Source of the DNA: Actinomycetes bacterium
GTDB lineage: Bacteria; Actinomycetota; Acidimicrobiia; Acidimicrobiales; Palsa-688
Assembly: GCA_021798075.1 (NCBI GenBank)
Contig: JAJZYO010000086.1
Coordinates: 1 to 7,582 of the forward strand
Length of the DNA stretch: 7,582 nucleotides
Reading direction: 5' to 3'
Below, piece after piece: positions 1 to 6,038 of the stretch. Position 1 is the first letter of the stretch. The number at the start of each line of letters is the position of its first letter. The notes beneath the pieces are model-generated. The model was not told where the DNA came from. It searched no databases and saw nothing but the letters and a program-made list of their open reading frames with translations. The translations under genes were made by a program, and so were the position numbers.

Positions 1-54
1 CAGAAGTGAACAGAAGATGCGATGTGGAGACCCCCTGACGGCCAACTTAGGCGC

Positions 55-546
55 TCAACCTGCAGGGTCGGGTGCGACAGGAACGGGGACGATGCGGAAG
101 ACCGGAACCTGCGGCGCGATCCGCTCGAACTCCTCGAGCGGGGCATGGCGATCGACGGGAATGTGGGGACGGGCTCCTGGGGCGAGTGCGAGGTACCGGC
201 GTAGGATCGCCGGCCGCGCGTCCACAGGAACTTCCTCGAGACGCACGGTCTCGAGCCGGCCATGGCGCAGGATCGCCCGACCGTCAGCCGCCCGCACGTT
301 GCGCACCCAGTTCGTCTCCTCACCGAGCATCGCGACGAGATAGCGGTCGCCGTCGTGGTCGGCAATCACCACCGGGACCGAGATGCTCCGGCCACTGCGC
401 CGCCCCCGCACCTCGAGAGCCGCAGCACGCTTGGGCCATATCCCGGCCGCAGAGGCGATAGCCCAAGTCCGGTTCTGCAGCCGAGCGAAACGATTCGGGC
501 GGCCACCCCGGTACAACCACCGTACGTAGTCATCGTAGCGTCTCAC
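55..546 (-). CDS. Nitroreductase-family deazaflavin (F420)-dependent oxidoreductase, DUF385/Ddn-like
   Basis: A 163-residue protein of the F420H(2)-dependent quinone reductase family (DUF385, the Ddn group). Members bind the deazaflavin F420 in a split beta-barrel and pass hydride to quinones or nitro compounds; this member's substrate is unknown. The family core is visible: LEVRGRRSGRSISVPVV at residues 44-60, then YLVAMLGEETNWVRNVRAA at 69-87 (the usual YLVA-G-x(n)-W-x-x-N-x-x-A block), and the closing PVFRI at 148-152. Length is normal for the family and there is no signal peptide, so it is probably cytoplasmic or membrane-peripheral. The start is GTG at 546, preceded by a Shine-Dalgarno-like AAGGA about eight bases upstream. 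This GTG overlaps the stop of an upstream nitroreductase remnant as GTGA, so translation may once have been coupled. The family call is firm; the substrate is not. Confidence 0.88.
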   Translation of the reverse strand: MRRYDDYVRWLYRGGRPNRFARLQNRTWAIASAAGIWPKRAAALEVRGRRSGRSISVPVVIADHDGDRYLVAMLGEETNWVRNVRAADGRAILRHGRLETVRLEEVPVDARPAILRRYLALAPGARPHIPVDRHAPLEEFERIAPQVPVFRIVPVPVAPDPAG

Positions 547-779
547 GAACTCCGTCCTTCCCGTGCCCGGGGCCTGTTACTTGACCCCGTCCGCCCGAAG
601 CTAACCCAACCGCCCTCAGGCCTGTGCGCAGGCACGGCCAGCCCGGCGGTCAGCGCCTCACGCTTGAACGCCCAGAACTGACGGGCGGCGAGCCCGAGTG
701 TTTGGGCCTGCAAGGTCATGTGGGCGACGGCCTGGCCGAGGTGCCGCCCCCTGACGTTGCGGCCGCCGCCAAATGGCTC
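543..779 (-). pseudogene. C-terminal remnant of an FMN-dependent nitroreductase
   Basis: A 78-codon open stretch between an in-frame TAG (780-782) and a TGA (543-545). It contains GQAVAHMTLQAQTLGLAARQF followed by W-A-F-K-R-E-A-L and L-A-V-P, which matches the late helix of classical nitroreductases (H-x-T-L-Q-A-x-x-L-G-L-x-x-x-Q-x-x-x-F, then a short linker and x-V-P). The active-site N-terminal half, about 120 residues, is absent: beyond the TAG I find no matching sequence in any frame. The only internal start is ATG at 719, inside the helix, which would give about 58 residues and cannot fold as an enzyme. The stop overlaps the GTG of the downstream F420-type gene (GTGA), so the two were probably once a coupled pair. 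This is most likely a truncated gene whose upstream part was lost or replaced. The resemblance comes from one motif block, so confidence is moderate. Confidence 0.5.
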
Positions 780-1500
780 CTAGCGGACACTGGCTTTGCG
801 GGCCGTGCCAAATGTGTGCCAAGTAAGGCGTACCGAAGCGTCATCCTTCTCCATCCCGCCTCCACCCTGCTTGCACACGGCCGGCACACGCGAAGCCGAA
901 GCTGCGAGCATGGACGGGGCTGGCTAACCGTTTGCACCGCCAGTGCCAGCAGTGGCTTCGGGCACGCGCTGGCACCCTTCATGAAGGAGAGCCGGCCGGC
1001 GAGCTGATCCCTCGCCGGTCCGGCGTGCTTTGTACCCCAAGGAGCGGGTGATCGTGAATGGATGAGGCTGTCCACAACCAAGACGACTTCCTCCACGAGC
1101 TATTACCAGACTGGGTGCTTGGCCCATATTCGCCCCCCTTTCCGGTACGAGGGCCAACAGCTTCAATCCGCGGACAGAGCACGTATGAGAACCTGGAACT
1201 TCGATCCACCGAGGGAGTACCGGGCGGAGCCTCGCCCCGGATGCGAGACAGGTCGCTCGGCAAGGACCCGAAGGGTTCGGCGTCTCAGTCATAGATAAAG
1301 GCCTCTGGCCGCGCGTACCATACCTTGCTCGGTGGCTCTCTTGTGCTCACGCGACGTTCTGGTTTTTCCATGTGGCCTCCACCCGCGCTACAACGACTCT
1401 TCACACTGGGGGGGCAGGCTAACGATGGCTATGTAGCCTGAAGTGGGAGGTCGCTAGGCTCCTTGTTGCGTACAGCGCTCGAAAAGGATGGTGACGTAGC
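780..1500. other. Stretch without a supportable gene
   Basis: About 700 bases in which no frame shows a recognisable family, a convincing start with a ribosome site, or sustained G/C-ending codons. It starts at the broken edge of the nitroreductase remnant. Two small plus-strand frames near 1058-1298 are open but overlap each other and lack family features. The only local structure noted is a direct repeat, GTGCCAA, at 805-811 and 816-822, spaced 11 bases apart, and short inverted repeats such as GGCTA-TG-TAGCC around 1425-1440. It reads as decayed or filler sequence. Confidence 0.5.
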
Positions 1501-1525
1501 CGGGCTGGCGACTGCTCGTAGACAG

Positions 1526-1554
1526 TTCACCGGTCTTTGCGCGGCAGTTATTAA
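1526..1554 (+). promoter_or_regulatory. Putative promoter of the 116-residue protein gene
   Basis: TTCACC (1526-1531) and TATTAA (1549-1554) lie 17 bases apart in a locally AT-rich patch, 30 bases upstream of the start codon. They are reasonable sigma-70-type -35 and -10 elements. A weak dyad, AGTT-N8-AACT (1546-1561), overlaps the -10 and could be an operator. This is pattern matching only, with no start-site evidence. Confidence 0.35.
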
Positions 1555-1570
1555 ATGAACTAACCTATTC

Positions 1571-1578
1571 AAGGAGGT
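1571..1578 (+). promoter_or_regulatory. Strong Shine-Dalgarno
   Basis: AAGGAGGT is a full anti-16S match placed about six bases before ATG 1584. It fixes the start of the following gene. It is the best ribosome site in the window. Confidence 0.85.
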
Positions 1579-1583
1579 TTTCT

Positions 1584-1934
1584 ATGGATGCCGCAATCAT
1601 AGTTAGCTGGAAACTACCCTTCCCCGGTCGAGAAAAAGAGGCTCTCGATTATGCTCGGGAGGTCCAAGAATACTGGGGCAAGCTCGCCGCTGAGCATAAG
1701 TGCTCACAGCCGGAGACGTTCTTCTTCGAGACTAGCGGTCGGGGTTTGTGGATAGTGACAGGTGATCGTGACACGCTCGAAACGCTCGTGATAGCGGAGG
1801 GCACGGAGCGCTTGATGGTTAAAGGCGAGCTACTTCTTCAAGATTTCTCGTCTGAGATTGTCAAGGCTGGCAAAGCTAGCGAAGAGCACCTGCTCCGGTA
1901 CGCCGGTGTGGGCCAAGAGCTAGCGCTGGTCTGA
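1584..1934 (+). CDS. Small conserved-type alpha/beta protein, possibly dimeric alpha-beta barrel (ferredoxin-like)
   Basis: A 116-residue soluble protein with no signal peptide or membrane segment. It begins with a hydrophobic strand (AIIVSWK, residues 4-10), then PFPGREKEALDYAREVQEYW (13-32), which should form a helix. Next come the strands ETFFFET and RGLWIVTGD, then a helix rich in E and L (TLETLVIAEGTERLMV) and a last strand (LLLQDFSSEIV). This strand-helix-strand-strand-helix-strand order fits a ferredoxin-like or dimeric alpha-beta barrel fold. The W/F/Y-rich strands would line a small-molecule pocket. No catalytic motif is visible, so no function is assigned. It stands alone, with its own candidate promoter, a perfect Shine-Dalgarno and a strong terminator, so it is likely a well-expressed monocistronic gene. 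Many codons end in A or T, unlike the flanking secreted-protein genes, which hints at separate acquisition. I am sure it is a real gene; the fold is inference. Confidence 0.85.
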   Translation: MDAAIIVSWKLPFPGREKEALDYAREVQEYWGKLAAEHKCSQPETFFFETSGRGLWIVTGDRDTLETLVIAEGTERLMVKGELLLQDFSSEIVKAGKASEEHLLRYAGVGQELALV

Positions 1935-1948
1935 CAGCCGAGGGAACA

Positions 1949-1978
1949 CCGGCGGGGGGCCTGCAGTCCCCCCGCCGG
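1949..1978 (+). terminator. Intrinsic terminator-like hairpin
   Basis: A perfect 11-bp stem, CCGGCGGGGGG (1949-1959) with CCCCCCGCCGG (1968-1978), around an 8-base loop, starting 15 bases after the stop codon at 1932-1934. It is followed by a pyrimidine-rich CTCTCTT but no long T run, as is common in high-GC actinobacteria. Because it is symmetrical it could also stop transcripts coming from the right. Confidence 0.75.
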
Positions 1979-2126
1979 CTCTCTTCAAGTCGAAGGGTTC
2001 ACTGGTCAAGGAGGTGGCGCAGTGTTCCGGTCACCTCATGAGGGTTGCCTGTGATCCAGTGCCAGTGGCGTGACGTTCGTCCGGGTCAAGTTCTAACCCG
2101 CGCCGCGTGTCACGTGTTAGTAGGTG

Positions 2127-2512
2127 CTACAGGGCGAGTGGCTGCCCTGGCTCGTCCAGTTCCTCGGCGGAGACCCCGGTAAGGACCCTGAAACGCACGA
2201 CGGGGCCTGAAACCGGCTCGCCTCACCAGCGGCCCAATGGATCGTGACCCGTTCCGGGTTGAAGCCGGCGCCGCCGACCTTTTTGCTTTGCCGACGGGTG
2301 CGACGTCAATGTGGTCGATGACCCGCTTGAGCGCTTCGTGCTTGGTGGCATCGTCGCCGCTCCACGTCTTTGCGACCTCGTACGACGCCCACCATCTCGG
2401 CGGTCGACGAGTAGGTCATGGCCCAGGGGCAAGGCCCGGCGAGGACGAGGGCCGTCACCAAGAGCTGGGGCAGGCGCCGGCCAGTGAACAAGTGCGCAGC
2501 CATCAGCCTCAT
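2127..2512 (-). pseudogene. Frameshifted gene for a secreted protein of unknown family
   Basis: No single frame is long, but protein-like segments follow each other across three frames on the minus strand. From ATG 2512, one frame gives a signal-peptide-like start (MRLMAAHLFTGRRLPQLLVT, continuing A-L-V-L-A-G-P to about 2395). From about 2394 another frame reads WWASYEVAKTWSGDDATKHE and then ALKRVIDHIDVAPV, to about 2285. The first frame resumes near 2284 with KVGGAGFNPERVTIHWAAGE. A third frame from about 2216 reads PVSGPVVRFRVLTGV and SAEELDEPGQPLAL and stops with TAG at 2127-2129. Joined, they give roughly 125 residues with a signal peptide. Three shifts in 390 bases point to decay, or to indel errors if the assembly is poor. 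I do not recognise the family. A weak ribosome site (AGAAGG) lies about 11 bases before the ATG. Confidence 0.42.
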
Positions 2513-2694
2513 GTTCGATAGAACCTTCTCAACGCGACCGAAGTTCCGGCGCGAACGGCCGAGGGCTCGTCAAGCACCGTGGACGGCACGGCCCCGTACC
2601 AGTCTGCCGCTGGCCCCGCCCAGACCAGCGCTTGCCCAAGGGCCAAAGGGCTCGCCGCCAGGAACGCCGCACCGCCCGGCCGGGTTAGTTCTTC

Positions 2695-3477
2695 ATGAGG
2701 CTGGGCCTTCTCCCCCGTTGGACCGCCGGTGCGACAGCTCTATTTGCCCTTACCTGCTCGACCAGCCCGATGGTGCAGGTACAACCCGCCGGAGCCGCGC
2801 CTTCCCCGGCCGCGGTGCTTGCCCTCGCCGAAGGAGGCCTGAGCGGGGACTATGAGGCGACTTACCTGGTGACGGGCCAACTCGCGGTCTTCCCAGGGCC
2901 CAGATGGAGCGTCTTGGTCGCTCACGAAGGGCCGGCACCGGTCTCGCGTCCGTTGGTAACCGACGACGCGACCTGGTCGTTCTTCCTCCACGCCGGGGAG
3001 GGCTACCAGCTCCAATGGGTCGAGAAGGGCGAGCACTTCCAGGACTGCTGGACGATGCCAGAGCATCCCGGCTGGCACTGCGGCCGCGGCACCTACGACG
3101 CGTCCAACGGGTTCTCACTCGCCACCCTGCCCTACATCCCCGCCACCGTCGTAATCGGCTTGGAGACGGCCGTCCACGCCGGGCCGGGGGCGAGCCCACG
3201 GCTCAGCGTCACCCAGCGGACCAGACCTCTTTTCGGGCGGCTCACCTGCCTGAGCGCTGTGAGCGCCGGGACCGCAGTCTTGGCGAGGGGGGCGACGACC
3301 CGGCACCCCTTCGCTACCACGTGCCTCACAACCCGTGGCCTCGTGGCAAGCCAGCAGCAGTGGGGGGAGGGCACCTGGGACAACCTCACGCTCGTCCGCT
3401 GGCGCCCGCGACCGCCCGCGTCCGACTTCCGGCCCGCATCAACCGTCGGCCGCTCGCCCACGCTGCCGCCACTATGA
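2695..3477 (+). CDS. Secreted protein of unknown function with two probable disulfide pairs
   Basis: A 260-residue protein. The N-terminus (RLGLLPRWTAGATALFALTC, then a P/A-rich stretch ending near PAGAAPSPA, residues 31-39) looks like a Sec signal peptide. Cys21 sits in A-L-T-C, a poor lipobox, so cleavage near residues 34-36 is more likely than lipidation. The mature part is strand-rich with many aromatics: GDYEATYLVTG at 51-61, then WSFFLHAGEGYQLQWVEKGE at 94-113. Four cysteines (118, 129, 185, 210) could form two disulfides. The last 25 residues are P/R-rich and probably disordered. I do not recognise the family. ATG 2695 is the first possible start, because an in-frame TAG precedes it at 2686, and no Shine-Dalgarno is visible. 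Its stop overlaps the next start as ATGA, so the two genes are almost certainly co-translated and their products probably act together outside the cytoplasm. Confidence 0.78.
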   Translation: MRLGLLPRWTAGATALFALTCSTSPMVQVQPAGAAPSPAAVLALAEGGLSGDYEATYLVTGQLAVFPGPRWSVLVAHEGPAPVSRPLVTDDATWSFFLHAGEGYQLQWVEKGEHFQDCWTMPEHPGWHCGRGTYDASNGFSLATLPYIPATVVIGLETAVHAGPGASPRLSVTQRTRPLFGRLTCLSAVSAGTAVLARGATTRHPFATTCLTTRGLVASQQQWGEGTWDNLTLVRWRPRPPASDFRPASTVGRSPTLPPL

Positions 3478-5321
3478 GGCAGGGACTGGTCGCGCTGGTA
3501 GCGGCTCTGGTCAGCACTGGACCCCTGGCACCGGCCGCCCGGGTTCCCACGACCATCGCCGGGCCCGCCTTCGCCCAGATAGCCGCCGATTTCCAAAGCC
3601 TGGTGAAGGCCCCGTCAGCCGCCACCGTGCAAGGTTTCGACCCGGCCTTGGCCCAGGCGCTCAAAGTGAGCTCCTCCCAGGAGCGGAGCGAGTGCCCGGG
3701 CTTGCTCGGCGGCTCTGTTCGCGTTTTCAGCGCCCGACGGCTCAGCTCCAATGTGGCGACGGTCGATTTCGGCCTGACCGTCGACGGCTGCACATCGAGG
3801 TTCGTGGGGACTGCGGTGCCCGTCAACGGTACGTGGCGTGTTTCATGGGTCACCGTCTGCATGCTCGTCGAAGACCAAGGCACCGTGTGCCCGCCGGCGC
3901 CGCACGGGGTTATTGCTACCGTGCCTTTGCCATATTCGCTGAACGCCCGCCGACAATTGGCCAGCGAGCCCCCCGGCCTGGTCCGGCCTGAGGACATGGG
4001 AGACGGCCCGCACGGCAGCCTCCTTATAACCGATGTGGACCGTGACCAAATCCTGCAGTGGTGGCCCGACGGGAGGCTCGGCGTCTTCGCCGGCACTGGC
4101 CAACCGGGCTTCTCTGGTGACGGAGGGCCCGCCCGGCAAGCGCGCCTGGACCCGGCGTACGAGCCGACGGTTGCCTTGGCTCCCAACGGGTCTGTCTACA
4201 TCGCAGACTCCGGCAACAACCGCCTCCGCATCGTCAGCCCAAACGGGACCATTTCGACCGTCGGTCGCTACCCGGGGATCTCGGGGGTGGCCGTCTCGGC
4301 ATCAGGCGTCGTCTACATAGCGACGGGGAGCGCAGTGGAGCGGTTGAGCCGGACGGGGAAGGCTACGGTCATTGCTTGCGCCTCGTTCCGATCGAGCTCC
4401 TGTCCCCCGGGGCACTCCCAAGGGCTGCCGAAAGGAACGGGCTTTTCACCGTCTCTCATCGCCCCCGAGGGCGACGGGGCCTTCGTCGTATGGTCCGACG
4501 GGCCAAGAGATCTGTTCCGGATGACGCCGAGCGGCGAGCTCACCGACCTGGGGCCGGACTACATAGATGCCATGGCGCCGGCCCCTGACGGCTCGGTCCT
4601 GCTGGCCGAGCACGGGACAGCCGTCGGCCGTGTCGTCGGGACTCATGTTGAGCACAGCTACATCAGCCTGGACAAGGCCAACCTGGCGGGTTATGCCACC
4701 GGGGTATGCGGTAGCTTCCAGCCCGACGGGATAGCCGCCGGTAGGAACGGCACGGTTTACGTCGATACCTTCATCGGCAACGGTTGGACTTGTGACAACG
4801 GCCTCGTGCAGGTCGGCGCCAACGGCAAAGGCCACGAACTGCGGATAACGACACCGGTCCTGGCGAGCTTGCCGTCCGCGACGAACACCGGCTTCCCAAG
4901 CAACATCTACCCGTTGCCGCGCCCGGCATCCGGTCACGACCTGCCCGCTTGCCCGAGCCGCCAAGGCATCGAACCCTTCACTGCTGGCGTGGCGAAGAAG
5001 GCTTTGGCGGTGGCGAGCCGGTTCAACGCTTTTGTGTCCAGCTTCTATGGGGACCTCCGCTCGACGGACCGAGCCTGGTGGCCAAACGTCTTCAGCGACT
5101 GGGTCAGCAACTACTACGACAACGACACCCACACGATCGTCTCGAGCGGGCCGGCCAGCAAGGACCTATTCGCTGCAGCGGTCGCCCACGCCTGCGGCGA
5201 ACAACTGGTGGAGGACTCCATGGTGGTCGTGGTCGGGCCGTCCGCCTACTCGTCCCAGGTGAGCCACCTTTACTTCCTCGACCGCGACGGCCAGCCCCTC
5301 ATCTACTTCCAGGACCAATAG
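3474..5321 (+). CDS. Secreted NHL-repeat beta-propeller protein
   Basis: A 615-residue protein starting at ATG 3474, which overlaps the previous stop as ATGA. The open frame extends upstream to 2904, but that part is the shadow of the preceding gene. Residues 1-34 form a signal peptide (RQGLVALVAALVSTGPLAPA). Residues 35-140 are a small domain with cysteines at 74, 106, 129 and 139, possibly NTF2-like. About 165-455 is a propeller: FAGTGQPGFSGDGGPA (205-220) and VYIADSGNNRLRIV (241-254) are textbook NHL repeats, and later blades such as DGSVLLAEH and NGTVYVDTF are degenerate. Residues 500-615 form a separate alpha+beta domain (FNAFVSSFYGDLRSTDRAWW, then ACG, then YFLDRDGQPLIYF), again possibly NTF2-like. 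NHL propellers usually bind proteins, glycans or other ligands; no catalytic residues are identifiable. The architecture suggests an exported binding or scaffold protein working with its upstream partner. Confidence 0.88.
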   Translation: MRQGLVALVAALVSTGPLAPAARVPTTIAGPAFAQIAADFQSLVKAPSAATVQGFDPALAQALKVSSSQERSECPGLLGGSVRVFSARRLSSNVATVDFGLTVDGCTSRFVGTAVPVNGTWRVSWVTVCMLVEDQGTVCPPAPHGVIATVPLPYSLNARRQLASEPPGLVRPEDMGDGPHGSLLITDVDRDQILQWWPDGRLGVFAGTGQPGFSGDGGPARQARLDPAYEPTVALAPNGSVYIADSGNNRLRIVSPNGTISTVGRYPGISGVAVSASGVVYIATGSAVERLSRTGKATVIACASFRSSSCPPGHSQGLPKGTGFSPSLIAPEGDGAFVVWSDGPRDLFRMTPSGELTDLGPDYIDAMAPAPDGSVLLAEHGTAVGRVVGTHVEHSYISLDKANLAGYATGVCGSFQPDGIAAGRNGTVYVDTFIGNGWTCDNGLVQVGANGKGHELRITTPVLASLPSATNTGFPSNIYPLPRPASGHDLPACPSRQGIEPFTAGVAKKALAVASRFNAFVSSFYGDLRSTDRAWWPNVFSDWVSNYYDNDTHTIVSSGPASKDLFAAAVAHACGEQLVEDSMVVVVGPSAYSSQVSHLYFLDRDGQPLIYFQDQ

Positions 5322-5428
5322 CGCCTCATGATGCGCGGCACGATGCGGACGCTCCTCCACCACTCGGTTACCCCTTCCCATCGACCCGGTCAGTAACCGT
5401 GCGCCGCGCTCCGAACGCATTGAAAATC

Positions 5429-5448
5429 AAGAGGAGTAAAGAGGAGTA
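5429..5448 (+). repeat. Two-copy perfect tandem repeat, 10-bp unit
   Basis: AAGAGGAGTA occurs twice head to tail (5429-5438 and 5439-5448). Each copy contains a Shine-Dalgarno-like GAGGAG, but no start codon with an open frame follows at a useful distance. Confidence 0.8.
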
Positions 5449-5537
5449 CAAACGCCTCAAGCTTCTACCCCGTCCTCCGTCTTCGACAGTGCCGTGACCT
5501 TCGGCCTGTCTTTTCCCCCTGGGCTCCCCCACCCCTC

Positions 5538-5552
5538 CGGGTCGTTGACCCG
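5538..5552. other. Small hairpin beside the large inverted repeat
   Basis: CGGGTC-GTT-GACCCG is a 6-bp perfect stem with a 3-base loop, lying 14 bases from the larger hairpin at 5567-5594. The pair may act together as a terminator. Confidence 0.4.
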
Positions 5553-5566
5553 CTGTCGGGGCCGGT

Positions 5567-5594
5567 CCAGCGCCGGTGGGGCCGCCGGCGCTGG
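5567..5594. terminator. Perfect inverted repeat, probable bidirectional terminator
   Basis: CCAGCGCCGG (5567-5576) and CCGGCGCTGG (5585-5594) form a perfect 10-bp stem with an 8-base loop between two converging operons. There is no T tract on either side. Position and symmetry suit a shared terminator. It lies about 245 bases past the plus-strand stop and 150 past the minus-strand small ORF, so a protein-binding site or mobile-element end cannot be excluded. Confidence 0.5.
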
Positions 5595-5743
5595 TCAAGG
5601 TCAAGCGCAGCGGCAGGGCACGGTCTTCATACCCGTTCACGCGCTTAGGCGAACACGCAGCCCAAGACGAGCCGTCGCTTTTGTTCCATGTCGTTACAGT
5701 GCGCTCGCCTTGCTTAAAATATGTGCTGTGGACCTCCGTTGTA

Positions 5744-6037
5744 TTAGAGCCCAAATTTGACTCCAGCGAGGTCCCGGTAACCATCCTTACGCGTCGGTTC
5801 TCGTTGAAGTTCCCACAGAAAGCACCCGCTCTGTAAGGGGTTGTTCTGAGCGGCAAGACTCGGCTCGGTGACGCTGCTCGCCAATGCGCCCCCGAGCGCT
5901 TGACAGCCGTGGGCCAGAGCGTGCATGTGCTCCCAGTCGGTGCGCACATGGGCGGCTCCGTCTTTCAGCAGAAAGTGGCGTACCTCGGTACCTATTTCCG
6001 GAACATCGTTTCGGGCGGCGTCGCTTCCCCGCTTCAC
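5744..6037 (-). CDS. Small ORF of unknown function at the end of the minus-strand operon (uncertain)
   Basis: A 97-residue frame starting with GTG at 6037, one base after the stop of the cysteine-rich secreted protein gene. An AAGGAGG inside the last codons of that gene lies about 11 bases before the GTG, farther than ideal. The first 70 residues are plausible as a soluble helical protein (EVRHFLLKDGAAHVRTDWEH, then M-H-A-L-A-H-G-C-Q-A-L-G-G-A-L-A); the last 25 are less convincing. No signal peptide, no known motif. A second minus-strand frame is open from 5949 to 5368, so a frameshift extending the protein is possible. Position argues for co-transcription with the genes upstream of it; coding quality is only moderate. 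Confidence 0.38.
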   Translation of the reverse strand: MKRGSDAARNDVPEIGTEVRHFLLKDGAAHVRTDWEHMHALAHGCQALGGALASSVTEPSLAAQNNPLQSGCFLWELQREPTRKDGYRDLAGVKFGL

Positions 6038-6038
6038 T

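Larger units (their letters stand above)
5322..5743. other. Convergent intergenic region
   Basis: About 420 bases between the plus-strand and minus-strand operons. It contains a 10-bp perfect tandem repeat, two hairpins and a GC-rich tract. Minus-strand frames are open through it (for example a frame reading VNGYEDRALPLRLTLTS from about 5640), but they have no start with a ribosome site and become P/G/R-rich, so I do not call a gene. Confidence 0.5.

Noticed and set aside
1058..1298. Two overlapping plus-strand ORFs of 78 residues each (starts at 1058 and 1062), with AAGGAG upstream near 1040.
   Set aside because: The ribosome-site spacing is too long (about 13 bases), the two frames compete, and neither shows family motifs, structure or G/C-ending codon bias.
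1990..2270. GGGTTC/GGGTTGAA stretches resembling a tRNA T-arm.
   Set aside because: No matching acceptor stem, anticodon arm or CCA context could be folded around them.
2205..2284. Resemblance of GFNPERVTIHWAAGEASRF to the tail of MvhD/FlpD hydrogenase delta subunits.
   Set aside because: A better continuation after WAAGE is found in another frame (PVSGPVVRFRVLTG), the iron-sulfur cysteines of that family are missing, and the front of the gene is a signal peptide.
2904..3473. Upstream extension of the NHL protein frame to an ATG at 2904.
   Set aside because: It runs antiphase through the 260-residue secreted protein, is R/P-rich, and would bury the clear signal peptide that begins at 3474.
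3386..4186. 266-residue minus-strand ORF.
   Set aside because: Antisense shadow of the 260- and 615-residue genes; no ribosome site and no recognisable motif.
4446..5132. 228-residue minus-strand ORF.
   Set aside because: Antisense shadow of the propeller and C-terminal domain of the NHL protein.
5590..5640. VNGYEDRALPLRLTLTS as a possible transposase fragment.
   Set aside because: The wording felt familiar from repeated actinobacterial sequence, but I could not tie it to a named transposase family, and no terminal repeats or target duplication were found.
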